This document shows positions 54,650 to 62,641 of a stretch of 64,000 nucleotides of DNA, piece after piece. The stretch is from assembly GCF_030679875.1 (NCBI RefSeq), contig NZ_JAUXSP010000021.1, positions 248,001 to 312,000 on the forward strand, in the 5' to 3' direction. This DNA comes from Phenylobacterium sp. (GTDB lineage: Bacteria > Pseudomonadota > Alphaproteobacteria > Caulobacterales > Caulobacteraceae). The position numbers and the translations under genes are program-made. Numbering within the stretch: the stretch's first letter is position 1; the number at the start of each line of letters is the position of its first letter. The notes beneath the pieces are model-generated. The model was not told where the DNA came from, did no database searches, and saw only the letters and a program-made list of their open reading frames with translations.

Positions 54650-55562
54650 GTCACCTGCTCCCCCCAAACTCTTCGACCGCGCCCTGGTGCGCAGACGCCT
54701 GGCGCGCGCAGCGCCGGGTTTCGACCAGGCCGACTTCCTCCACCGGCGCGCCGCCCAGGACGCCGTGGAACGGCTGGAGGCGATCATGCGCGACTTCCCC
54801 CTGGCCGTCGATCTCTCGGCGCGGCGCGGCGCGTTCGCCGAAGCCCTGGCGCAAAGCGACGCGCGGCCACGCATCGGCGCGGTGATCGAAGCCGATTTTT
54901 CCGGCGCCATGCTGGCCGGCCGGACGGGACCCCGGCTGGTGGCCGATGAGGAGCGCCTGCCCTTCGCCCCCGGAAGCCTGGACCTGGTGGTCTCCACGCT
55001 CAGCCTGCACTGGACCAATGACGTGGTCGGCGCCCTGATTCAGATCCGGCGAGCGCTTAGGCCAGACGGGCTGTTCATCGGCGCCTTCTTAGGCGGTTCG
55101 ACCCTGTTCGAACTGCGCCGCTCGCTGATCGACGCCGAGGCCGAGCTGACTGGCGGGGCCGGCAGCCGCGTCTCCCCTTTCGCCGATGCCTCCGACGCCG
55201 CGGGCCTGTTGCAGCGGGCAGGGTTCGCCCTGCCGGTGGCCGATGTGGACCGGGTGAGCGTGCGCTACGACCATCCGCTGAAGCTGATGGCCGACCTGCG
55301 CCAGATGGGGGAGACCAATGCTCTGGCCGACCGTCATCCCCGGGGGCTGACGCGGCAGGTCCTGGCCCGGGCCTTCGAGCTCTATCAGGAACGGTTCGGC
55401 GAGGCCGACGGCCGCATCCCGGCCACCTTCGAAATCCTCACCCTCACCGGCTGGGCGCCCCACGCCAGCCAGCAACAACCCCTGAAGCCCGGCTCAGCCA
55501 AGATGCGCCTGGCCGAAGCCTTGGGCGTCGAGGAGAACCCGCTGCCGCGGGAGGAGGATTGA
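54648..55562 (+). CDS. SAM-dependent methyltransferase, NDUFAF5/BioC-like
   Basis: A 304-residue class I methyltransferase-like protein. It opens with the family-specific L-F-D-R-A-L-V-R-R-R-L-A-R-A-A and D-F-L-H-R-R-A-A, with a degenerate motif I, and has S-T-L-S-L-H-W-T-N-D near residue 110. These features match the NDUFAF5 group, whose mitochondrial member hydroxylates an arginine of complex I subunit NDUFS7 during assembly. BioC is the other close family; no bio genes adjoin. ATG 54648 fits the family N-terminus. Confidence 0.85.
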   Translation: MSPAPPKLFDRALVRRRLARAAPGFDQADFLHRRAAQDAVERLEAIMRDFPLAVDLSARRGAFAEALAQSDARPRIGAVIEADFSGAMLAGRTGPRLVADEERLPFAPGSLDLVVSTLSLHWTNDVVGALIQIRRALRPDGLFIGAFLGGSTLFELRRSLIDAEAELTGGAGSRVSPFADASDAAGLLQRAGFALPVADVDRVSVRYDHPLKLMADLRQMGETNALADRHPRGLTRQVLARAFELYQERFGEADGRIPATFEILTLTGWAPHASQQQPLKPGSAKMRLAEALGVEENPLPREED

Positions 55563-55566
55563 GCCC

Positions 55567-55719
55567 TCAGCCTAGGGCGTCGGCGACGCTGATCAGCAGG
55601 TCGTAGATCTGGGCGCGCAGGGCGCCGGCGGCGGTGATGATGACAAGGCCGAGCAGGGCCGCCAGCAGGGTGTACTCGATGGCTGTTGCGCCGGAGTCGG
55701 CCTTGGCGAACCGCTTCAG
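55567..55719 (-). CDS. Flp/Fap-type IVb pilin, apparent CTG start
   Basis: A short gene for a 50-residue prepilin reading K-R-F-A-K-A-D-S-G-A-T-A-I-E-Y, the hallmark of Flp pilins. Processing by a TadV-type peptidase would occur after Gly, before A-T-A-I-E-Y, followed by a single hydrophobic helix. The normal Flp start M-K-R-F would fall on a CTG at 55719 that overlaps the mutT stop as CTGA. No ATG, GTG or TTG exists close by; the nearest in-frame ATG (about 55800) would add 27 residues inside mutT. It lies alone, far from any cpa/tad cluster in the window. Confidence 0.8.
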   Translation of the reverse strand: MKRFAKADSGATAIEYTLLAALLGLVIITAAGALRAQIYDLLISVADALG

Positions 55720-56123
55720 ACCAGATCGCGCAGCCAGGCGACCAGCGGCGCGTCGGCCGGCGGCATCGGATAGTTCCGGAGCTCGTTTGGCTTCACCCAT
55801 GCGAGGGCCTTGTGTTCTTTCGCGGTGACGAACCCGCTCCAGCGCCTGCACAGATACAGTGGCATCAGCAGGTGAAAGGACTCATAACCGTGGCTGGCGA
55901 AGACAAAGGGGGCCAGGCAGGCATTGGTGACCTGAATGCCCAGCTCTTCGTCCAGCTCGCGGATCAGGCAGACTTCCGGAGTCTCTCCGGCCTCGACCTT
56001 GCCGCCGGGAAACTCCCAGAGACCGGCCAGTTGCTTGCCCTCTGGGCGCTGACAGATCAGCACCCGGCCATCAGTGTCGATCAGGGCCGCGGCGGCGACC
56101 AGCAGGAGGGGTTTCTCGCTCAT
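55716..56123 (-). CDS. mutT: Nudix hydrolase MutT (8-oxo-dGTP diphosphatase)
   Basis: A 135-residue Nudix protein with a full Nudix box G-G-K-V-E-A-G-E-T-P-E ... R-E-L-D-E-E-L-G-I near residues 37-60. V-L-I-C-Q-R-P and L-W-E-F-P-G-G match MutT, which hydrolyses 8-oxo-dGTP to prevent mutation. ATG 56123 yields the usual short N-terminus. The stop is overlapped by the pilin start. Confidence 0.92.
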   Translation of the reverse strand: MSEKPLLLVAAAALIDTDGRVLICQRPEGKQLAGLWEFPGGKVEAGETPEVCLIRELDEELGIQVTNACLAPFVFASHGYESFHLLMPLYLCRRWSGFVTAKEHKALAWVKPNELRNYPMPPADAPLVAWLRDLV

Positions 56124-56435
56124 ACACCCTCCATTCCCGCCCTGGACCAGGAATGCAACAGGGCTGGACATTCGCCACGGTCACAGGTGGCGCTGACGAC
56201 TGTGGGTTGACTTCGCACCTGCGAAAGCCGATGTGTGCATTGCGCCCTGATTGGCGCTATCGGTGCTCCAGCCCGCGTGAGGGCCTCCTGAAACGGGGGT
56301 TCGGCCTGTTGAGCGCCCTAAGAGATCGCATAGATCGCCCCGCCACGCGGGGGCTTTCCCCAAACTGACCCGCGTCCAGCGACCCTTGCAGAGCAAGAGG
56401 CCGCGTTCGGCGCACTCCGAAAGACTGTAAGTCAC
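56124..56435. other. 312-base intergenic region upstream of rhlE
   Basis: No gene is evident. It should hold promoters for mutT and rhlE; a TTGACT at 56207-56212 could be a -35 element on the plus strand. A GCCCCGC/GCGGGGC hairpin at 56337-56354, followed by TTT, lies about 80 bases before the rhlE start and may be an attenuator or leader structure. Confidence 0.4.
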
Positions 56436-57863
56436 TTGACCCAATTTTCTGAACTCGGCCTGGCCAAACCTTTGCTGAAGGCCCTGGCCGACCAAGGCTA
56501 TGAGACCCCGACCCCGATCCAGGCCAAGGCCATTCCGGGCGTGCTCTCCGGCCGTGACATCCTGGGCATCGCCCAGACCGGCACCGGCAAGACCGCCGCC
56601 TTCGCCCTGCCGATCCTTCACCGCCTGGCCGCTGATCCCAAGCCCGCGCCCCGTCGCGGCTGCCGGGTCCTCGTCCTGTCGCCGACCCGCGAGCTGGCCA
56701 CCCAGATCGCCGAGAGCTTCCGCACCTATGGCCAGCACCTGGGCCTGACCGTCACCGTGATCTTCGGCGGCGTGAAGTATGGCGGCCAGATGCGCGCCAT
56801 GGCGCCGGGCGTCGACGTACTCGTCGCCACCCCGGGCCGCCTGATCGACCATCTGGGCGAAAAGACCGTCACCCTGCAGGGCGTCGAGACCTTCGTGCTC
56901 GACGAAGCCGACCAGATGCTAGACATGGGCTTCATCCTGCCCATCCGCCGCATCGTGAAGCACATCCCCGCCCAGCGGCAGAACCTGTTCTTCTCCGCCA
57001 CCATGCCGACCGAAATCGGCAAGCTGGCCGGTGAGCTGCTGAAGGACCCGCTCAAGGTCTCGGTCACCCCGCAGGCGACCACCGTCGAGCGCATCACCCA
57101 GAAGGTTCTGTTCGTCGAACAGACGCGCAAGCGCGCCCTGCTGGCCGAGCTGTTCGCCGAAAAGGACTTCAAGCGCGTCATCGTCTTCACCCGCACCAAG
57201 CGCGGCGCCGACCGGGTGGCAAAGAGCCTGGAACAGGGTGGCGTGGAAGCCTCGGCCATCCATGGCGACAAGAGCCAGGGTCAGCGCGAGCGGGCGCTGG
57301 CGGACTTTAAGGCCGGCAAGATCCGCGCCCTGGTGGCCACCGACATCGCCGCCCGCGGCATCGATGTCGACGCCGTCAGCCATGTGGTTCAGTACGAGCT
57401 GCCCAACGTGCCGGAGGCCTATGTCCACCGGATCGGCCGTACGGCCCGGGCCGGCGCCGACGGCTCGGCCATCGCGTTCTGCGCTGATGACGAACGTAAC
57501 CTGCTCCGCGACATCCAGAAGGTGACGCGCCAGACCATCCCGTCCTTCGACCGTCGCAACGACAAGGGCCTGGCCCTGATGACCAAGGCCATCGCCGATG
57601 TCACGCCGGAGGAACCCCGTCAGGCCTCGGGTCGCTCGCGCGACCCGCGCAATGACGTGCCCGCCGCCCTGCGCCAGACCCGGGGTCGTCGTCCCGACCA
57701 GAACCGTGGTGGCGGCGAAGGCCGTGGCGGCGGTCAGCCCCGTCGTGATGGCGCCAAGCCAGCGGCCCAGGCCGCCAAGGCCGGCGCCGCCGGCGGCGGC
57801 GGCGATCGCTTTCGTGGTCCCAAGCGCGAAGGCGTCGCCAAGGCCTGGAGCCCGATTGACTAG
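56436..57863 (+). CDS. rhlE: DEAD-box RNA helicase RhlE
   Basis: RhlE unwinds RNA in ribosome assembly and, in the degradosome of some alphaproteobacteria, mRNA decay. The 475-residue product has the Q motif (F-x-x-L-G-L near the start), A-Q-T-G-T-G-K-T, P-T-R-E-L, D-E-A-D, S-A-T, and H-R-I-G-R-T-A-R. The C-terminal ~75 residues are Arg/Gly/Gln-rich (R-G-R-R, G-G-G-E-G-R-G-G-G), a typical RNA-binding tail. The start is TTG at 56436; no nearby ATG keeps the Q motif. A hairpin follows the stop. Confidence 0.95.
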   Translation: MTQFSELGLAKPLLKALADQGYETPTPIQAKAIPGVLSGRDILGIAQTGTGKTAAFALPILHRLAADPKPAPRRGCRVLVLSPTRELATQIAESFRTYGQHLGLTVTVIFGGVKYGGQMRAMAPGVDVLVATPGRLIDHLGEKTVTLQGVETFVLDEADQMLDMGFILPIRRIVKHIPAQRQNLFFSATMPTEIGKLAGELLKDPLKVSVTPQATTVERITQKVLFVEQTRKRALLAELFAEKDFKRVIVFTRTKRGADRVAKSLEQGGVEASAIHGDKSQGQRERALADFKAGKIRALVATDIAARGIDVDAVSHVVQYELPNVPEAYVHRIGRTARAGADGSAIAFCADDERNLLRDIQKVTRQTIPSFDRRNDKGLALMTKAIADVTPEEPRQASGRSRDPRNDVPAALRQTRGRRPDQNRGGGEGRGGGQPRRDGAKPAAQAAKAGAAGGGGDRFRGPKREGVAKAWSPID

Positions 57864-57880
57864 TTAAGTCTGATGCGACC

Positions 57881-57911
57881 GCGGGCGGCGACCCATTCGC
57901 CGCCCGCGCGT
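57881..57911 (+). terminator. Hairpin after rhlE, probable terminator
   Basis: GCGGGCGGCG (57881-57890) pairs with CGCCGCCCGC (57898-57907) around a 7-base loop, 18 bases past the rhlE stop. The T tract is poor, so termination strength is uncertain. Confidence 0.6.
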
Positions 57912-57948
57912 TGGTCCTGTGACATCGACAGGACCCGTGACGACTTCC

Positions 57949-58500
57949 ATGACTCTCAGAAACACCCTGCGCGCGGCGACGCGCCAGGATCACGACCGCG
58001 TCGATCGGTTGGGCGCAGCCTTCGACCTTGCGCGGCCCGCCGATTATGGCGCCTTTCTCCAGGCCCATGCTGCGGTGCTCCCCGCGTTCGAGGCCAGCCT
58101 CGACCTGGCCCCGCCTGAAGACCTTCCCCCTGACTGGCCCCAGCGCAGGCGCGCTCAGGCCCTGGCCGCCGATCTTGCCGCCCTCGGCCTTGGCCCAGCT
58201 CTAGCGGCCTCCCAAGCCACTCTCCCAACCCGTCCAACGCGCCTGGGCGCGCTCTATGTGCTGGAGGGCTCTCGCCTCGGGGGAGCGGTCCTTCGCCGTG
58301 CCCTGTCAACCGCGCAGCCGGCCGCGCCGGACGCCTACCTCGCCCATGGGGAGGGCCTCCTCCTGTGGCGAAGCTTCCTGCGCTGGTTGGACAATCAGCC
58401 CCTCGACGCCGAGGAAACCCAAGCCGCCATCCTGGGCGCCCGTCAGGTCTTCAGCGCCTTTGAGACCGCCTTTGAGGCGGTTTCGGCGCCTGTGCGATAG
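57949..58500 (+). CDS. Biliverdin-producing heme oxygenase (BphO type)
   Basis: Heme oxygenase opens heme to biliverdin, CO and iron. The 183-residue product has the likely axial His15 (R-Q-D-H-D-R-V-D) and the distal-helix glycines in L-E-G-S-R-L-G-G. Bacterial genes of this type, directly upstream of phytochromes, supply the chromophore; here the phytochrome starts 164 bases downstream on the same strand. The length is short but complete. A GTG start 12 bases earlier is possible. Confidence 0.9.
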   Translation: MTLRNTLRAATRQDHDRVDRLGAAFDLARPADYGAFLQAHAAVLPAFEASLDLAPPEDLPPDWPQRRRAQALAADLAALGLGPALAASQATLPTRPTRLGALYVLEGSRLGGAVLRRALSTAQPAAPDAYLAHGEGLLLWRSFLRWLDNQPLDAEETQAAILGARQVFSAFETAFEAVSAPVR

Positions 58501-58663
58501 GCGCCTGGCCAAGTCAACCGGGGGCGGCATTTCGGCTCAGTTAGTCCGCTACCCGACAGACTCCGGCACGCCTTTGCTGTTGCATGGGTGGTGAAGCTCC
58601 CGCCGACGCAGCTCCCCCGTTCGCGTCCCCCTTCCCCTTGGATACGAGATCGAGTTCGCGGCC

Positions 58664-61183
58664 TTGTCCGATGTCGACCTGACGAATTGCGACCGCGAGC
58701 CCATCCACCTGCTGGGCCAGATTCAGCCGTTTGGTTTCCTGCTGGCGGTGACCAGCCAGTGGACGGTGGCGCACGCCTCAGACAATGCCCCCACCTATCT
58801 CGGCGACGCGGCCGAGGCGCTGATCGGCCGGGCCCTCACAGATGTCCTGGACGGTCATGCCGTGCATGAGATCCGGGGTCGCCTGCAGACCATGCGGGGC
58901 GCCGACTCCGTCGAACGGGTGTTCAACCTGCCCCTGCGGGCCGGCGGCGAGCCTTTCGACGTAGCTGTCCACTATTCCGGCGACCTGTTGGTGATCGAAG
59001 CCGAGCCAAGCCGAACAGACTCCTCGCTTGAGGCGGCCTCGGCGGTGCGGTCCATGGCCAATCGGGTGGCCGAGCGAAAAACCATCGAGGACATTGTCCA
59101 TGAAGCCGCCAGGCAGGTCCGCGCCCTGACCGAGTTTGACCGGGTGATGGTCTATCGCTTTGATGCCGACGGCGCCGGCGAAGTGATCGCCGAATCCGTG
59201 CGCCCCGGGGTGGGATCGTTCCTGGGACAGCACTATCCGGCCTCCGACATTCCCCAACAGGCCCGCGCCCTTTATGAGCGCAGCTGGCTGCGCATCATCG
59301 CCGACATCGACGCAGAGACCCCCAAGGTGCGCCCCGCGCTCGGTCCCAGCGGGGAGCCGCTGGACCTGTCCATGTCCATGCTGCGCGCCGTCTCGCCGAT
59401 CCATATCGAATACCTGCGCAATATGGGGGTGGGCGCCTCGCTCTCGATCTCCATTCTGCGCCAGGGCAAGCTCTGGGGGCTGTTCGCCTGCCATCACTAT
59501 GGCCCCCACCACATCTCCTACGAGCGGCGCACGGCGGCCGAGCTGTTCGGCCAGATCTTCTCCTACATGCTGGAGAGCCGCGAGCAGGAGGTTGAGGTTC
59601 GCCACGTGGAGCGAGCGCGGAATCTGCACGATCGGCTCGTCAGCTCAGTCGCCACCGCCTCGGGACCCGAGAGCCTCACGCCCTATATGGCGGAGCTCTG
59701 CGGCCTGGCGGGGTGTGATAGCGTAACCGTGCGGATCGGCGGTCAAACCATCAGCCACGGGGTCGGTCTTGCGCCCGAGCGGTTCCAAGAGCTCATCGCC
59801 TTCCTGGACGCCCGCCCGGCCACAGGGATTTTTCATACCCATCATCTGGCCGCTCACCTGCCAGCCGCCGAAGACTGGCGGGAGGCCGCGGGCGTCATCG
59901 CCGTGCCGCTGTCGCGGGAGCCGGGCGACTATCTGATCTTCCAGCGCGCCGAAATCCTCCGCGAGGTGGCCTGGGCCGGGGATCCGAACAAGACTGTGAC
60001 CTTGGGCCCCCTGGGCGCGAGGCTCACCCCGCGCCAGAGCTTTGAAACCTGGAAAGAAACGGTGCGCGGCCAGTCGCGACCGTGGTCAGCCTCGGAGCTG
60101 GTGGCGGTGGAAAGCCTGCGCCTGACCCTGCTGGAAGTGGTCATGCGCCTGACCGACCTGGCCACTGCCGAACGGGGCAAGGCGCAGCACCGGCAGGAAG
60201 TCCTGATCGCCGAGCTGAACCACCGGGTTCGCAATATCCTTGGCCTTATCCGCGGCCTGATTTCCCAGAGCCGGGATGGCGCCGCCGACGTCCAGCAGTT
60301 CTTCGAGGTGGTCTCGGGTCGGGTCCAGGCTCTTGCTCGGGCGCATGACCAGATCACCCAGCATCAATGGGGTCCGGGCTCCCTGCGCGAACTGATCCGC
60401 AGCGAGGCCGACGCCTATCTGGCCGCCAAGGCCGACCGGCTGGTTCTGTCGGGGCCTGACGTGCAAATCGAGCCCCAGGCCTTTTCGACCCTGTCCCTCG
60501 TGATCCATGAGCTGGTGACCAATTCAGCCAAGTACGGCGCGCTGTGTGACAGTCGCGGTCAGGTGCATGTGAACTGGAAGACCGACGCATCAGGCGCCCT
60601 CGACCTCGCCTGGCGCGAAGAAGGCGGTCCAGTGGTCCAGATCCCGACCCGGCGGGGTTTCGGATCGACCATTATCGAACGCTCCATCCCGCACGAACTG
60701 GGCGGTGAGGCGAACGTCGTCTTTGATCCGGCAGGCCTTCAGGTGACGCTGCGGGTGCCCGGGCGCTTCGTCGTGGAAGCCGCGACCGTATCCCCAGGCG
60801 AGGCGGCGCCAACCGTCCCCGAGGCCCGGGTCGCCGGGCCTGACCACGTGCTGGTGGTGGAAGACAACATCATCATCGCCCTCGACCTGGAGGGCGTCCT
60901 CCTGAAGCTCGGCGCGAACCAGGTGAGCCTGGCCTCCACCGTCTCCGCCGCCCTGGACGCCATCGTTTCGGACCGACCAGACTTCGCCCTGCTTGACCTC
61001 AATCTCGGCGATGAAACCAGCCTGCCCGTGGCCGACCGGCTGAAGTCCGAGGGTATCCCCTTCGCCTTCGGCACCGGGTTCGGCGATCAGGCCGAACTGC
61101 CAGATCACCTGTCAGGCGTGACCATCATCTCGAAGCCCTATTCCGAGAAGGCCCTGCGCGAGACCCTGACCCGCCGGGCCTGA
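58664..61183 (+). CDS. bphP: Bacteriophytochrome with HWE-family histidine kinase and C-terminal receiver
   Basis: An 839-residue red/far-red photoreceptor kinase. The PAS domain begins with the biliverdin-attachment Cys9 (L-T-N-C-D-R-E-P-I-H). The GAF domain has the phytochrome signature P-A-S-D-I-P-Q-Q-A-R-A-L-Y near 193, followed by a PHY domain (about 320-495) and an HWE-type kinase with phospho-acceptor His520 (E-L-N-H-R-V-R-N). A C-terminal receiver domain has Asp778 (L-L-D-L-N-L). The start is TTG at 58664. It forms a unit with the upstream heme oxygenase. The hybrid receiver suggests phosphotransfer within the protein or to a partner not in the window. Confidence 0.95.
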   Translation: MSDVDLTNCDREPIHLLGQIQPFGFLLAVTSQWTVAHASDNAPTYLGDAAEALIGRALTDVLDGHAVHEIRGRLQTMRGADSVERVFNLPLRAGGEPFDVAVHYSGDLLVIEAEPSRTDSSLEAASAVRSMANRVAERKTIEDIVHEAARQVRALTEFDRVMVYRFDADGAGEVIAESVRPGVGSFLGQHYPASDIPQQARALYERSWLRIIADIDAETPKVRPALGPSGEPLDLSMSMLRAVSPIHIEYLRNMGVGASLSISILRQGKLWGLFACHHYGPHHISYERRTAAELFGQIFSYMLESREQEVEVRHVERARNLHDRLVSSVATASGPESLTPYMAELCGLAGCDSVTVRIGGQTISHGVGLAPERFQELIAFLDARPATGIFHTHHLAAHLPAAEDWREAAGVIAVPLSREPGDYLIFQRAEILREVAWAGDPNKTVTLGPLGARLTPRQSFETWKETVRGQSRPWSASELVAVESLRLTLLEVVMRLTDLATAERGKAQHRQEVLIAELNHRVRNILGLIRGLISQSRDGAADVQQFFEVVSGRVQALARAHDQITQHQWGPGSLRELIRSEADAYLAAKADRLVLSGPDVQIEPQAFSTLSLVIHELVTNSAKYGALCDSRGQVHVNWKTDASGALDLAWREEGGPVVQIPTRRGFGSTIIERSIPHELGGEANVVFDPAGLQVTLRVPGRFVVEAATVSPGEAAPTVPEARVAGPDHVLVVEDNIIIALDLEGVLLKLGANQVSLASTVSAALDAIVSDRPDFALLDLNLGDETSLPVADRLKSEGIPFAFGTGFGDQAELPDHLSGVTIISKPYSEKALRETLTRRA

Positions 61184-61186
61184 GGC

Positions 61187-62641
61187 TCAGGACCTGTAGT
61201 CGCCGTTGATGGCCACGTACTGCTTGGTCAGGTCGCAGGTCCAGACGGTGGCGCTGGCCTTTCCAACGCCCACATCGATGAAGACCTCGAGCTCCTGGCG
61301 CTTCATGTAGGCGCTCATCTTGGCCTCGTCATAGGTTGCCGAGACCAGGCCGTCCTGGGCGGCCCAATGTTCGCCAAAGCGCACCGACAGCTCATCGCGG
61401 TTCACCGGCTCATCGGCCCGGCCCACGGCCATGACGATCCGGCCCCAGTTGGCGTCTTCCCCAGCGAAGGCGGTCTTGACCAGGGGGCTCTCGGCCACTG
61501 TGCGGGCGATCTTGCGGGCCGAGATCGGGTTCTCGGCCCCCGCGACGGTGATCTTGACGAACTTGGTCGCCCCCTCCCCGTCCCGCACCAGCTGCAGGGC
61601 GAGATCGAGCAGCACCGCCTCCAACTTTTCGCGGAAGTCGGCCAGTCGCTTGTCGCCCGCCCGGGTGATCTTTGGCGCGCCGGACTGGCCGGTGGCGAAC
61701 AGCAGCAGAGTGTCATTGGTCGAGCGGTCGCCATCCACCGTCACGCAGTTGAAGGTGGTGCGCACATAGAGGTTCACCAGGCTCTGCAGGGCGGGCGCGG
61801 AGATGGCCGCGTCGGTGGCGACAAAGGCCAGCATGGTCGCCATGTCTGGGGCGATCATGCCCGAGCCCTTGCAGATGCCGGCGATGCGGACCGGGACCCC
61901 GTCGACCATGGCTTCGGCGGTCGCGCCCTTGGGGAAGGTGTCGGTGGTCATGATCGCCCGCGCGGCGGCGCCCCAGTTGTCCGCCGACAGCTTCTGCTCC
62001 ACCTCGGGCAGGCGCTGGGTGATCTTGGCGTCGTCCAGCAGCACGCCGATGACGCCCGTAGAGGCCAGCATCACGTCGCGCTGGCGGCAGTCGAACCGCT
62101 TGGCCACCGCCGAGGCCACCCGGCGCGCGGCGTCCGCCCCGGGCTTTCCTGTGAAGGCGTTGGCGCAGCCGGCGTTCACCACCAGGGCGCGGGCCTCAGC
62201 CCCCTTGGTGGCGGCCAGCTGCTTCTGGCACCAGTCCACCGGGGCCGACCCGACCTTGTGGCGGGTGAAGACCCCCGCGGCTGTCGTCCCGGGATCAAAG
62301 CTCATGACCAGCAGGTCATCACGCTCATGCTTGTAGAAGCCTGCCCGGCCCACCGCCAGGCGCACCCCGGCGACCGGGGCCATCGCCGGAAAGGGCACGG
62401 CGAGCGGCGAGACCGGCAGGGCGCCCTTGGCGGGAGCCGCTGGGGTCCGATCCAGGGCGCGGCTGGCCTTGTCGGCCCGTTTCAGGGCGGCGCGTTTCAG
62501 GGCGCTGGCCAGGGGGTCGAGGGCCCGCTCGATCTTCTGTCCCATGGCCTCGCCCACGCTCTCGGACGCCCGAGGCGCGACCTTGGCGGGCGCGGCGGCG
62601 GCCTTGGACGCCTTGGCCTTGTCAGAGGGCTTGCGGGCCAT
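61187..62641 (-). CDS. argJ: Bifunctional ornithine acetyltransferase/N-acetylglutamate synthase ArgJ
   Basis: ArgJ moves the acetyl group from N-acetylornithine to glutamate in the cyclic arginine pathway. The 484-residue product includes the self-cleavage motif K-G-S-G-M-I-A-P-D-M-A-T-M-L with nucleophile Thr269; the enzyme splits there into alpha and beta chains. Residues 1 to about 75 are an Ala/Lys-rich extension not usual for ArgJ, followed by the normal V-S-P-L-A start. The ATG overlaps the foldase stop codon by one base (TGATG); a GTG three bases earlier is also possible. Confidence 0.95.
   Translation of the reverse strand: MARKPSDKAKASKAAAAPAKVAPRASESVGEAMGQKIERALDPLASALKRAALKRADKASRALDRTPAAPAKGALPVSPLAVPFPAMAPVAGVRLAVGRAGFYKHERDDLLVMSFDPGTTAAGVFTRHKVGSAPVDWCQKQLAATKGAEARALVVNAGCANAFTGKPGADAARRVASAVAKRFDCRQRDVMLASTGVIGVLLDDAKITQRLPEVEQKLSADNWGAAARAIMTTDTFPKGATAEAMVDGVPVRIAGICKGSGMIAPDMATMLAFVATDAAISAPALQSLVNLYVRTTFNCVTVDGDRSTNDTLLLFATGQSGAPKITRAGDKRLADFREKLEAVLLDLALQLVRDGEGATKFVKITVAGAENPISARKIARTVAESPLVKTAFAGEDANWGRIVMAVGRADEPVNRDELSVRFGEHWAAQDGLVSATYDEAKMSAYMKRQELEVFIDVGVGKASATVWTCDLTKQYVAINGDYRS

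Noticed and set aside
54650-55018. Upstream extension of comF to 383 residues
   Set aside because: The added part overlaps the methyltransferase completely, lacks homology and has arginine/serine-rich antisense character.
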